A stretch of DNA of 17,249 nt from Alphaproteobacteria bacterium (lineage in GTDB: Bacteria; Pseudomonadota; Alphaproteobacteria; Rhizobiales; Aestuariivirgaceae), in contig VAZZ01000271.1 of assembly GCA_005884715.1 (NCBI GenBank), forward strand, positions 1 through 17,249, written 5' to 3'. Position numbers and translations under genes: made by a program. Under the pieces are notes generated by a model. The model did not search any database and had not been told where the DNA came from. It was given only the letters and a program-made list of their open reading frames with translations. Below are positions 7,614 to 14,247 of the stretch, one piece after another (positions within the stretch are counted from its first letter, which is position 1; each line of letters opens with the position of its first letter).

Positions 7614-9278
7614 TCAGGCGACGAGGCCGAGCGAGGCCTTGTAGAGTTTGATCTGACTATCACGACCGATCTTATCGGTGATCTTCTCCCACGCAGCCGC
7701 GATTGCATCGGCACCCGCTTGTGCCGAGGAGCCGCCCGCATAGATCTTGGCGAGCTCGTCTTCCGCGACACTGTAATATTGGAAGATACCGGGAATACGC
7801 GGCTCGATCGCCGCATTGGGATGATTGTAGGAATCGGATTCCGATTTCAGATAGGACGTGATGAAGGCCTCGTCATAGCCCGCAGCAACCCATTCCGGAA
7901 TGATGAAATGGCTGTTGCGGTAGGGTTGGAAGCCCGAGGGGTAGGCGGCCGTCCACAGCGAAAGGTCCTTGCCGCCGAGATGCGCCGCTGCACTCCACGC
8001 CGCCTTCTGCTTGACTGGATCGCTGTCGACGCGCGCCATCACATAGACGCCCCAGCCGAGATAGGCGCAATTGGGGGCGTAGTTGGGACCGCTCGGCAGC
8101 TTGTCCCACTTGCCGGTCTTGGAGTTGTAGACATCATCCGAACCCGGCAAGATCGAGAAGCCGCAGACATCACCGATGACCGAAGAATCGCTCGTCTTGG
8201 CGTTCGATCCGATATCGCCCCACCAAGCGAGCATCGAACCCGTTCCGGCTAGGAACTGCTGGAAGCCGGTCGTCCCCGGATCGGCATTAATCTGGTCGGC
8301 CGGCTCAGAGGGCAAGGCGTCGACGACATCCTGAATGGCGCGTACCCAAGCCGGGTTGTTGACGCGCGGCTTCATCGTGTCGATGTCGAAGAGCCAGGCC
8401 TTGTCATCCGGATGCTTGGCATAGGCGCTGGCGCGGCTGCCGAGGAAGTAGAAGCCGAAGCCGCCCCAGCCTTTGGCGGGATCGAGATAGCCATAGGCAT
8501 CCTGGCCTTTGAACTTCTTGCCTTTCAGGAACTTGGTGACTTCCTGCACTTTCTGCCAGGTCTTCGGCACTTCCCATTCGCCCTGATGACCCTCATCCTT
8601 CCACGCTTTGGCGAGGTCTTTATCGGCAAAGTAATCGGTCCGGTAGTTGAAGTTATGCGCGTCGCCATCGATGGTGACGCGATACTGCTTGCCGTTCCAC
8701 GTACCGACGGGCGGCTTCAGATAATTGACGATGTCATCAAATTCGATCTGCTTCTTGACCCAGTCCGGCATCTCCGAGGTCAGGCCCTTGCCGCAGACAT
8801 CGCCCTCGAAGGGGGCGCCCATTTCGATGATGTCGAAATCAACCGTGCTGGTGGCGATCGATTGCTGCAGGCGCGCATTGTAATCGGCCTGGGCGAGATC
8901 GATCCAGCTGATCTTGGCGCCGGTATAGGCCTCCCACGGCTTGAGGAAGCCGCGGAACAGAAGATTGTGAAGGTTCTGGTTGTTAAGCCCCATGAAGGTG
9001 AGCTCGACGCCCTTGAACTCGCCTTCCTTGACACTGGCCTTGGTGGCGCCGAGGCACATCTCGCCGACCTTCTGCCAGTCGGCATCGGTGGGCGAGCCCT
9101 TGCCGACACCCGGAATCTTCAGAAGCTGGGTGCGCAATTCTGATTGCGCGGCAGCTTGCGGTGAGAGAGCGGTGAGCCCGCCCGTCGCGGCGAGCGCCGA
9201 AAGGGCCGCAGCACCTTTCAGGACAGTGCGGCGGCTGGCTTTCAAGGCCATGAGCATTTCATGCTGTTGAACTTTCAT
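7614..9278 (-). CDS. ABC transporter solute-binding protein, family 1, Tat-exported
   Basis: This is a 554-residue periplasmic binding protein for the adjacent MalF/MalG-like permeases. The N-terminus has a twin-arginine signal, S-R-R-T-V-L-K at 15-21, then a hydrophobic stretch with ALSALAATGGLTAL and a cleavage-like AAAQ at about 42-45. Tat export suggests cytoplasmic folding. The mature part has family-1 features such as FDIIEMGAPFEGD and an aromatic-rich C-terminal lobe (ILPGSDDVYN, YPSGFQPYRNSHF). Length is at the upper end for the family. ATG 9278 was chosen because a strong GGGAGG ribosome-binding site lies 7 bases upstream; in-frame ATGs at codons 8 and 10 lack one. A candidate promoter and palindromic operator lie directly upstream. 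The C-terminal segment (AAWEKI..KIGRDSQIKLY) resembles that of the second binding protein at 15403-17064. The ligand is unknown; a sugar or sugar acid is likely. Confidence 0.92.
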   Translation of the reverse strand: MKVQQHEMLMALKASRRTVLKGAAALSALAATGGLTALSPQAAAQSELRTQLLKIPGVGKGSPTDADWQKVGEMCLGATKASVKEGEFKGVELTFMGLNNQNLHNLLFRGFLKPWEAYTGAKISWIDLAQADYNARLQQSIATSTVDFDIIEMGAPFEGDVCGKGLTSEMPDWVKKQIEFDDIVNYLKPPVGTWNGKQYRVTIDGDAHNFNYRTDYFADKDLAKAWKDEGHQGEWEVPKTWQKVQEVTKFLKGKKFKGQDAYGYLDPAKGWGGFGFYFLGSRASAYAKHPDDKAWLFDIDTMKPRVNNPAWVRAIQDVVDALPSEPADQINADPGTTGFQQFLAGTGSMLAWWGDIGSNAKTSDSSVIGDVCGFSILPGSDDVYNSKTGKWDKLPSGPNYAPNCAYLGWGVYVMARVDSDPVKQKAAWSAAAHLGGKDLSLWTAAYPSGFQPYRNSHFIIPEWVAAGYDEAFITSYLKSESDSYNHPNAAIEPRIPGIFQYYSVAEDELAKIYAGGSSAQAGADAIAAAWEKITDKIGRDSQIKLYKASLGLVA

Positions 9279-9283
9279 TGTGG

Positions 9284-9291
9284 TTCCTCCC
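9284..9291 (-). promoter_or_regulatory. Strong ribosome-binding site of the CUT1 binding-protein gene
   Basis: On the - strand the sequence AAAGGGAGGAACCACA precedes ATG 9278; the GGAGG core is 7 bases from the start. It fixes the start at 9278 rather than at the in-frame ATGs seven and nine codons further in. Confidence 0.75.
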
Positions 9292-9308
9292 TTTGCGATG
9301 TTTATTGG

Positions 9309-9320
9309 CTAACATGTTAG
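9309..9320. promoter_or_regulatory. Perfect 12-bp palindrome, candidate repressor operator
   Basis: CTAACATGTTAG is a perfect inverted repeat 30 bp upstream of the binding-protein start. It covers the whole candidate -10 box on the - strand, so a dimeric regulator bound here would block transcription. Two GntR/FCD regulators are encoded nearby and either could be the binder; which one does is not shown by the sequence. Confidence 0.55.
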
Positions 9321-9341
9321 TATGTAGAGTAGGCCTGTCAA
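9314..9341 (-). promoter_or_regulatory. Candidate sigma-70-type promoter for the CUT1 binding protein
   Basis: On the - strand a perfect -35 box TTGACA (9336-9341) is followed after 16 bp by TAACAT (9314-9319), which matches 4 of 6 positions of the -10 consensus. The spacing suits a housekeeping promoter. It lies in the 114-bp gap between the kinase and binding-protein genes, so the binding protein can be transcribed independently of the upstream genes. Confidence 0.55.
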
Positions 9342-9392
9342 CCGAAAGCGCGAGGCGAAAAAGCGGCAAGCCTCGCCTCGATATAAAATCGA

Positions 9393-10325
9393 TCAGGCGC
9401 CCTTTTTCAAGAGCGCGTCAACCTCCTCGCGCTTTGGCATGGAGGGCGCCGTTCCGGCCCGGGTGACGGAAATTCCGGCGACCGCCGAGCCGAAGCGCAC
9501 CGCTTCCAAAGGCGCTGCCCCCTCGGCGAGTGCGGCAGCGAAGCCGCCATTGAAGGCATCGCCTGCTCCCGTCGTCTCTACGACCGGCCCCACCTTGAAG
9601 GCCGGTACCAGGATGGATTGGCTCTTCGAATGGAGATAGGCGCCGGCCTCGCCCAGCGTGATCAGAGCCGCCTTTGCTCCTTTCCTCAGAATGACATCGC
9701 CCGCCTTGCGCGCATCATCCGCGGTCTTGACCGCAATGCCGGTCAGCATTTGCGCTTCGCTCTCATTCGGTGTCACATAGTCACAGAGCTGATAGAGCGC
9801 ATCATCAAAGCGTTCCGCCGGTGCCGGATTGAAGATGGTGATCGTCCCTGCCGCTTTGGCGATTTCGAGTCCGCGCTTGGCAGCAGCCACTGGCTGCTCG
9901 AGCTGCGTGATGAAGACGCAAGCCCCTCTTATCGCGTCGCCCGCCCTCTCCACATCGTCCGCGCTAATCGTGGCCGCAGCCCCCGGCACGACGATGATGG
10001 CATTCTCGCCATTGACCTCATTCACATAGATGAAGGCCGCACCCGTCGGCTGATCGGCCATTTCGACGACCCTCGGCGTGATGTTTTCGCGCTTCCAGGT
10101 CGCAAGTGCGATGGCGCCGAATTCATCGCGGCCGATCTTCGAGATGAAGGTCACCGGTGCACCCGCGCGGGCCGCCGCTACAGCCTGATTGGATCCCTTG
10201 CCGCCCGGGCCTACCTTGAAGCCCGAGCCCGCGATCGTCTCGCCGATGCCGGGCAGCCGGCCCGCCCGGAAGGCCAGATCGGCGACGAAAATCCCGAGGA
10301 TGGCGACACCCCTGTGACTGTCCAT
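9393..10325 (-). CDS. PfkB-family carbohydrate kinase, ribokinase-like
   Basis: This 310-residue cytoplasmic kinase transfers phosphate from ATP to a sugar hydroxyl. The N-terminal PfkB signature is clear (VGPGGKGSNQAVAAARAG, 38-55), NESEAQMLTG (187-196) matches the ribokinase region, and ETTGAGDAFNGGF (250-262) holds the catalytic base D256 and the anion-hole GAGD. The Asp that usually opens the second signature, which in E. coli ribokinase helps bind the activating potassium ion, is Glu250 here. The overall layout and length match ribokinase, so a pentose or related sugar is the best guess; a deoxy- or keto-sugar kinase is possible. It lies 17 bp after the ATPase gene with no clear ribosome-binding site, so it is probably co-transcribed and perhaps translationally coupled with it. 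Confidence 0.9.
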   Translation of the reverse strand: MDSHRGVAILGIFVADLAFRAGRLPGIGETIAGSGFKVGPGGKGSNQAVAAARAGAPVTFISKIGRDEFGAIALATWKRENITPRVVEMADQPTGAAFIYVNEVNGENAIIVVPGAAATISADDVERAGDAIRGACVFITQLEQPVAAAKRGLEIAKAAGTITIFNPAPAERFDDALYQLCDYVTPNESEAQMLTGIAVKTADDARKAGDVILRKGAKAALITLGEAGAYLHSKSQSILVPAFKVGPVVETTGAGDAFNGGFAAALAEGAAPLEAVRFGSAVAGISVTRAGTAPSMPKREEVDALLKKGA

Positions 10326-10342
10326 GATCGATCGGGCCGGGT

Positions 10343-11407
<1,065 letters not shown>

Positions 11408-11445
11408 CTGTCCTCCCACCGGGTCTCTATTTTCTTGGAGCCGGA

Positions 11446-11474
11446 ACGTTATTGCATCTTTTCGAAGTGGTCCA
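11446..11474 (-). promoter_or_regulatory. Weak candidate promoter for the CUT1 ATPase-kinase genes
   Basis: On the - strand TGGACC (11469-11474) and TAACGT (11446-11451) are 17 bp apart, 38 bp upstream of the ATPase start. The -35 box matches four of six consensus positions and the -10 box is poor. The TAACGT hexamer also occurs at the -10 position of the FadR-like gene promoter. Low confidence. Confidence 0.3.
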
Positions 11475-11510
11475 GCACGGATCGCTGATCTGGGCCCGGG
11501 TGCCAATAAT

Positions 11511-11523
11511 GGCTAAAGTAGCC
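11511..11523. promoter_or_regulatory. Short inverted repeat before the GntR gene, possible operator
   Basis: GGCTA-AAG-TAGCC is a 5-bp inverted repeat with a 3-base centre, ending 5 bp before ATG 11529. Position and symmetry would suit an autoregulatory operator of the divergent GntR/ATPase control region. A repeat this short can arise by chance. Confidence 0.35.
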
Positions 11524-11528
11524 GAATC

Positions 11529-12230
11529 ATGATGGCCGGCCCCAACCCTAAGCGAATGATCATGCCGCCGACCCGCGCCACGGCCGCTGCCGATGAACTG
11601 CGCCGCCGCATCCTCGAGGGCGAATATCCGGCCGGCATGCCATTGCGGCAGGCGATCCTGGCCGAGGAGCTGGGCATCAGCCGCATTCCCTTTCGCGAGG
11701 CCCTGATCCTGCTCGAGGCCGAAGGTCTGGTGCAGACAGTGGCGCATAAGGGCGCGGTCGTCGCCGGATTCTCAGCCGACGAGGTCGAGGAGCTTTTCGA
11801 GTTCAGGGCGCTTCTCGAACCTGTCCTTCTCGAGAAATCGGCACCCCGGCTGACGCAAGCCGACTATGAGGAACTGGATGCGATCCTGCGCGGATACAGT
11901 GATGAGCTCAGGGCCCAGAATCCGGGCCGCTGGGGTGTCCTCAACACCGAGCTTCATTCCGTTCTCTATCGCCGCGCGGGGAGACCACGCATGCTGGCGA
12001 CCGTCGAGCAATTGCTGCAGAGCACCGATCGCTTCACCCGCATGCAGCTCTATTATACTGACGGGCGCGAAAAAGCCGAGCGCGAGCATCTCGAGATCGT
12101 GACTGAATGCCGGGCCGGCAATGTCAAAAAGGCGGCGCGCCTCTTGCGGTCGCATATATTAACGGCCGGCGAGGCGCTGGTCACCTTGCTCAAGAACCGC
12201 CAGCAACAGAGCGGCATAACGAAGACCTAG
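11529..12230 (+). CDS. GntR-family transcriptional regulator, FCD subfamily
   Basis: This 233-residue DNA-binding regulator has an N-terminal winged helix-turn-helix (about 17-75) with LRQAILAEELGISRIPFREA-like recognition elements, followed by LILLEAEGLVQ. The C-terminal FCD ligand domain begins near residue 85 and shows the usual metal-binding set N139, H143 (NTELH), H187 (EREHLE) and H209 (RSHI). FCD regulators generally sense carboxylic or sugar acids. The gene is divergent from the MalK-like ATPase with 121 bp between the starts, which makes it the natural regulator of the CUT1 operon (inference). The start is uncertain: ATG codons at 11529, 11532, 11556 and 11562 are all possible and none has a strong ribosome-binding site. 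Confidence 0.92.
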   Translation: MMAGPNPKRMIMPPTRATAAADELRRRILEGEYPAGMPLRQAILAEELGISRIPFREALILLEAEGLVQTVAHKGAVVAGFSADEVEELFEFRALLEPVLLEKSAPRLTQADYEELDAILRGYSDELRAQNPGRWGVLNTELHSVLYRRAGRPRMLATVEQLLQSTDRFTRMQLYYTDGREKAEREHLEIVTECRAGNVKKAARLLRSHILTAGEALVTLLKNRQQQSGITKT

Positions 12231-12265
12231 TGGGCTCTTGCCCGGCGCCCATACCAACATTCAAA

Positions 12266-12308
12266 TTGTTGATTCAAGATCTCATTCAAGCCCCGTAACT
12301 TGTTGATT
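12266..12308. repeat. Two direct copies of TTGTTGATT in the gap between the GntR genes
   Basis: TTGTTGATT occurs at 12266-12274 and 12300-12308, 34 bp apart start to start, roughly three helical turns. The surrounding DNA (12255-12310) is more AT-rich than the genes. The repeats might be binding sites on the same face of the helix, but the copies are short and this is weak evidence. Nothing coding is seen in the 188-bp gap 12231-12418. Confidence 0.3.
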
Positions 12309-12365
12309 TGGCTTAATCCACCCGCTTGTTGCGCATCCGGAAGGGGTATCGCTTGCTCACCGTGC

Positions 12366-12393
12366 TTGACGGCTCCATCATATGAGTTAACGT
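12366..12393 (+). promoter_or_regulatory. Candidate promoter of the FadR-like regulator operon
   Basis: TTGACG (12366-12371) and TAACGT (12388-12393) are 16 bp apart, the same layout as the CUT1 binding-protein promoter (TTGACA, 16 bp, TAACAT). Transcription would begin near 12400. That leaves no leader for ATG 12401 and about 19 bases for ATG 12419. Confidence 0.4.
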
Positions 12394-12396
12394 AGT

Positions 12397-12415
12397 TGGT
12401 ATGACAGGTATACCA
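12397..12415. promoter_or_regulatory. Inverted repeat TGGTAT-N7-ATACCA, candidate autoregulatory operator
   Basis: The 6-bp arms at 12397-12402 and 12410-12415 flank 7 bases. The left part reads GGT-ATG-AC, which fits the GT-N3-AC core known for FadR-type GntR sites. The right part contains the 8-bp palindrome GGTATACC. The site sits at the presumed transcription start, directly before ATG 12419, an expected place for self-repression. Confidence 0.45.
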
Positions 12416-12418
12416 GCG

Positions 12419-13138
12419 ATGAGTAGACCTATCCGGCCCCAGAAGCTCTTCGAGCAGGTTTTGGCGCGTCTCGAAGCCCGCATCATCGACAAGACTTATG
12501 GCATCGGCGACCTCCTGCCCTCCGAGCGCGATCTGATGCGCGAATTCGGCGTCGGTCGGCCTGCGATCCGCGAGGCGCTGATCCATCTGCGCAATATGGG
12601 GCTGGTGGAGCTGCGCTCCGGCGAGCGCGCGCTGGTCATCAGGCCGACGCCGGAAGTTGTGGTCGATGCGCTGTCCGGTGTGGCCAAGCACATGCTCTCA
12701 GCCACTGACGGTGTCCGCAATTTCCAGAATGCGCGCCTGTTCTTCGAAGTGGGCCTCGCCCGCCACGCCGCCCTTCATGCGACGGAAGAAGACATCGATG
12801 AATTGCACGCCGCCCTCGAAATCAACCGCGAGGCCTTGACTGATCTCGACCGCTTCGAGAAGACCGACGTCGCCTTCCACTATGTGCTGGCGATCATCCC
12901 CAGGAATCCGATCTTTCCCGCCATCCATGCGGCGTTTGCCGAATGGCTGGTGCAGCAGCGCCACATCACGCTGAATTGGCGCGGCCGCAAGGGCACCGCC
13001 GAACAGGCCTATCTCGCCCACAAGTTTATCTACGACGCGATCGCCGCGCGCGATCCGGACCTGGCCGAGAAAGCCATGCGCGGTCACCTCGCCCATGTCG
13101 AGAATGTATTCTGGGAAGCCGTGGAGTCAGGCGCATGA
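12419..13138 (+). CDS. FadR-like GntR-family transcriptional regulator (FCD domain)
   Basis: This 239-residue regulator has the N-terminal winged helix (about 7-75) with the strong FadR-type recognition segment LPSERDLMREFGVGRPAIRE (33-52), then ALIHLRNMGLVELRSGERAL. The C-terminal FCD domain has likely metal ligands D150, H154 (DVAFH), H201 (LAHKF) and H223 (RGHL). The FCD class usually binds an organic acid. The start used is ATG 12419, giving the family-like MSRPIRPQKLFEQVL; ATG 12401, six codons upstream, is the alternative but would coincide with the presumed transcription start and lie within the palindrome. Its last four bases overlap the start of the next gene (ATGA), so it is the first gene of the catabolic operon and probably controls it and itself. 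Confidence 0.92.
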   Translation: MSRPIRPQKLFEQVLARLEARIIDKTYGIGDLLPSERDLMREFGVGRPAIREALIHLRNMGLVELRSGERALVIRPTPEVVVDALSGVAKHMLSATDGVRNFQNARLFFEVGLARHAALHATEEDIDELHAALEINREALTDLDRFEKTDVAFHYVLAIIPRNPIFPAIHAAFAEWLVQQRHITLNWRGRKGTAEQAYLAHKFIYDAIAARDPDLAEKAMRGHLAHVENVFWEAVESGA

Positions 13139-13443
13139 GCGGCTACGTCATCCTGGTCGATTTCCTGCTGAAGCCGGGAAGCAGGGCGCAGTTCCGCCGT
13201 GCCATTGATGTGAATGCGCGCTCCTCTTGTGAAACGGAACGGGGCTGCCGGCGCTTCGATGTCGTCGAACCGATCGACGAGCCAGACCGTATCATCCTCT
13301 ATGAGATCTATGATGATCGCGCCGCGTTCGAGCGGCATCTCAAGACGCCGCATCTCGCCCGCTTCGAAGCTCTGAGCAACGACCTTGTGACGAAGAAGAC
13401 CGTCGTCGCCGGCGATCTCGTTTTTGCAGGATCACAAGAATAG
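13135..13443 (+). CDS. ABM-fold protein, LsrG-like (putative isomerase or monooxygenase)
   Basis: This 102-residue protein has the ferredoxin-like fold of the antibiotic biosynthesis monooxygenase (ABM/YgiN/LsrG) family, usually dimeric. The diagnostic pieces are the N-terminal strand GYVILVDFLLKPG, then ERGCRRFDVVEP (35-46), IILYEIYDDRAAFERHLKTP (53-72), PHLARF (72-77) and a late KKTVVAGDL. The pattern FDV..., LYE.Y.D..A...H..TPH and the closing KKTV recall E. coli LsrG, which rearranges phosphorylated autoinducer-2. This similarity is judged from memory. Other family members oxidise quinols or act as small anabolic or catabolic isomerases. A longer frame from 12943 overlaps the regulator; the ATGA junction at 13135 gives the correct family start. 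It lies between the regulator and the aldolase, so a catabolic role is likely. Confidence 0.82.
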   Translation: MSGYVILVDFLLKPGSRAQFRRAIDVNARSSCETERGCRRFDVVEPIDEPDRIILYEIYDDRAAFERHLKTPHLARFEALSNDLVTKKTVVAGDLVFAGSQE

Positions 13444-13445
13444 TT

Positions 13446-13452
13446 GGGAGGA
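13446..13452 (+). promoter_or_regulatory. Strong ribosome-binding site of the aldolase gene
   Basis: GGGAGGA directly follows the stop of the ABM gene; its GGAGG core is 6 bases before ATG 13458. It fixes that start and suggests high translation of the aldolase. Confidence 0.7.
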
Positions 13453-13457
13453 ATTGA

Positions 13458-14237
13458 ATGACGACATCCGGCCTCAAGGCCATGGCCAAGACGAAATCCC
13501 CGAAATTCGGGCATTTCATCGTGGAATTCGCAACGCCCGGCATCGGCCATATCATGAAATCGGCGGGCTGCGATTTCACCTTGTTCGATCTTGAACATTC
13601 GGGCTTCGGCTTCGAGACGGTGAAGAGTGCCTTGCGTTATTTCGAGGCAGCCGATCTTCCGGCGATCGTTCGCGTACCGTCGCGCGAATATCATCATATC
13701 GCGCGTGCCATGGATATGGGGGCGGAAGGCCTCATGCTGCCCATGGTCGGCAATGTCGATGAGGTGCGCCATATCGTAAATTCGATGAAATACCATCCGC
13801 AGGGCAAGCGCGGCGTGGCGCTGCAGGTGGCGCATGACCGCTACCGCCCGGGCGCCGTCGCCGACAAGTTCACCGCCGCCAATATCCGCAATACCTTGTT
13901 CTGCCAGATCGAGACGGTGGAAGGCGTGGAGAATGCCGATGCCATGGCGGCGATAGACGGGGTCGATTGCCTATGGGTCGGCCATTTCGATCTGTCGGTA
14001 TCGCTCGGCATTCCCGGCCAGTTCGACCACAAGGATTTCACGCGCGCCATCGAGCGCACCATTGCCGCCACGAAGAAACACAACAAGGCACTGGGCCGCC
14101 TCGTACCCAATGTCGAGCTCGGCATCGACATCTACAAGCAGGGCTTCGATTTCGTCTGCTATTCGGGCGATGTCTGGCTGCTCCATTCAGCTCTCGAAGA
14201 CGGCATCAAGAAATTACGCGCCGGCTGCGGGAAATAG
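13458..14237 (+). CDS. HpcH/HpaI-family class II aldolase
   Basis: This 259-residue cytoplasmic TIM-barrel enzyme is expected to split 2-oxo-3-deoxy or 4-hydroxy-2-oxo acids into pyruvate (or a related 2-oxo acid) and an aldehyde, using a divalent metal. The conserved residues are present: H47 in LFDLEHSGF, R72 in AIVRVPS, the strand GAEGLMLPMVGNVDEVR, E152 in CQIETVEGVEN and D178 in GHFDLSVSLG. They correspond to H45, R70, E149 and D175 of E. coli HpaI. The usual GPxDLS is GHFDLS here, which marks a separate subfamily, so the exact substrate cannot be assigned. A strong ribosome-binding site fixes the start, although ATG at codon 9 is in frame. The gene is 14 bp after the LsrG-like gene and 10 bp before the dehydrogenase. 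Confidence 0.92.
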   Translation: MTTSGLKAMAKTKSPKFGHFIVEFATPGIGHIMKSAGCDFTLFDLEHSGFGFETVKSALRYFEAADLPAIVRVPSREYHHIARAMDMGAEGLMLPMVGNVDEVRHIVNSMKYHPQGKRGVALQVAHDRYRPGAVADKFTAANIRNTLFCQIETVEGVENADAMAAIDGVDCLWVGHFDLSVSLGIPGQFDHKDFTRAIERTIAATKKHNKALGRLVPNVELGIDIYKQGFDFVCYSGDVWLLHSALEDGIKKLRAGCGK

Positions 14238-14241
14238 GAGG
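14236..14241 (+). promoter_or_regulatory. Ribosome-binding site of the dehydrogenase gene, overlapping the aldolase stop
   Basis: AGGAGG overlaps the aldolase stop codon TAG (14235-14237) and lies 6 bases before ATG 14248. It supports this start over the longer open frame beginning at 14062 and implies that the two genes are translated together. Confidence 0.75.
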
Positions 14242-14247
14242 CAAAAG

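Noticed and set aside
7509..8252. 247-codon + strand frame over the hairpin and the 3' end of the CUT1 binding protein
   Set aside because: It is antisense to a clear binding-protein gene and begins before the terminator hairpin; no recognisable domain.
8412..9143. 243-codon + strand frame inside the CUT1 binding-protein gene
   Set aside because: It is an antisense shadow with an alanine/glycine/leucine-rich product and no start signals.
11408..11506. Upstream extension of the MalK-like ATPase
   Set aside because: The strong ribosome-binding site and family start are at 11407; the extension would translate through the control region.
12231..12418. Possible small gene or RNA in the gap between the two GntR genes
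   Set aside because: No open frame with a start signal and no stable long hairpin was seen; the stretch is better explained as a promoter region.
12943..13134. Upstream extension of the ABM-fold gene into the regulator
   Set aside because: The 4-bp ATGA overlap at 13135 gives a product of correct family length; the extension has no similarity to the fold.
14062..14247. Upstream extension of the dehydrogenase into the aldolase
   Set aside because: AGGAGG six bases before ATG 14248 marks the start; the extra residues are serine/arginine-rich shadow translation.
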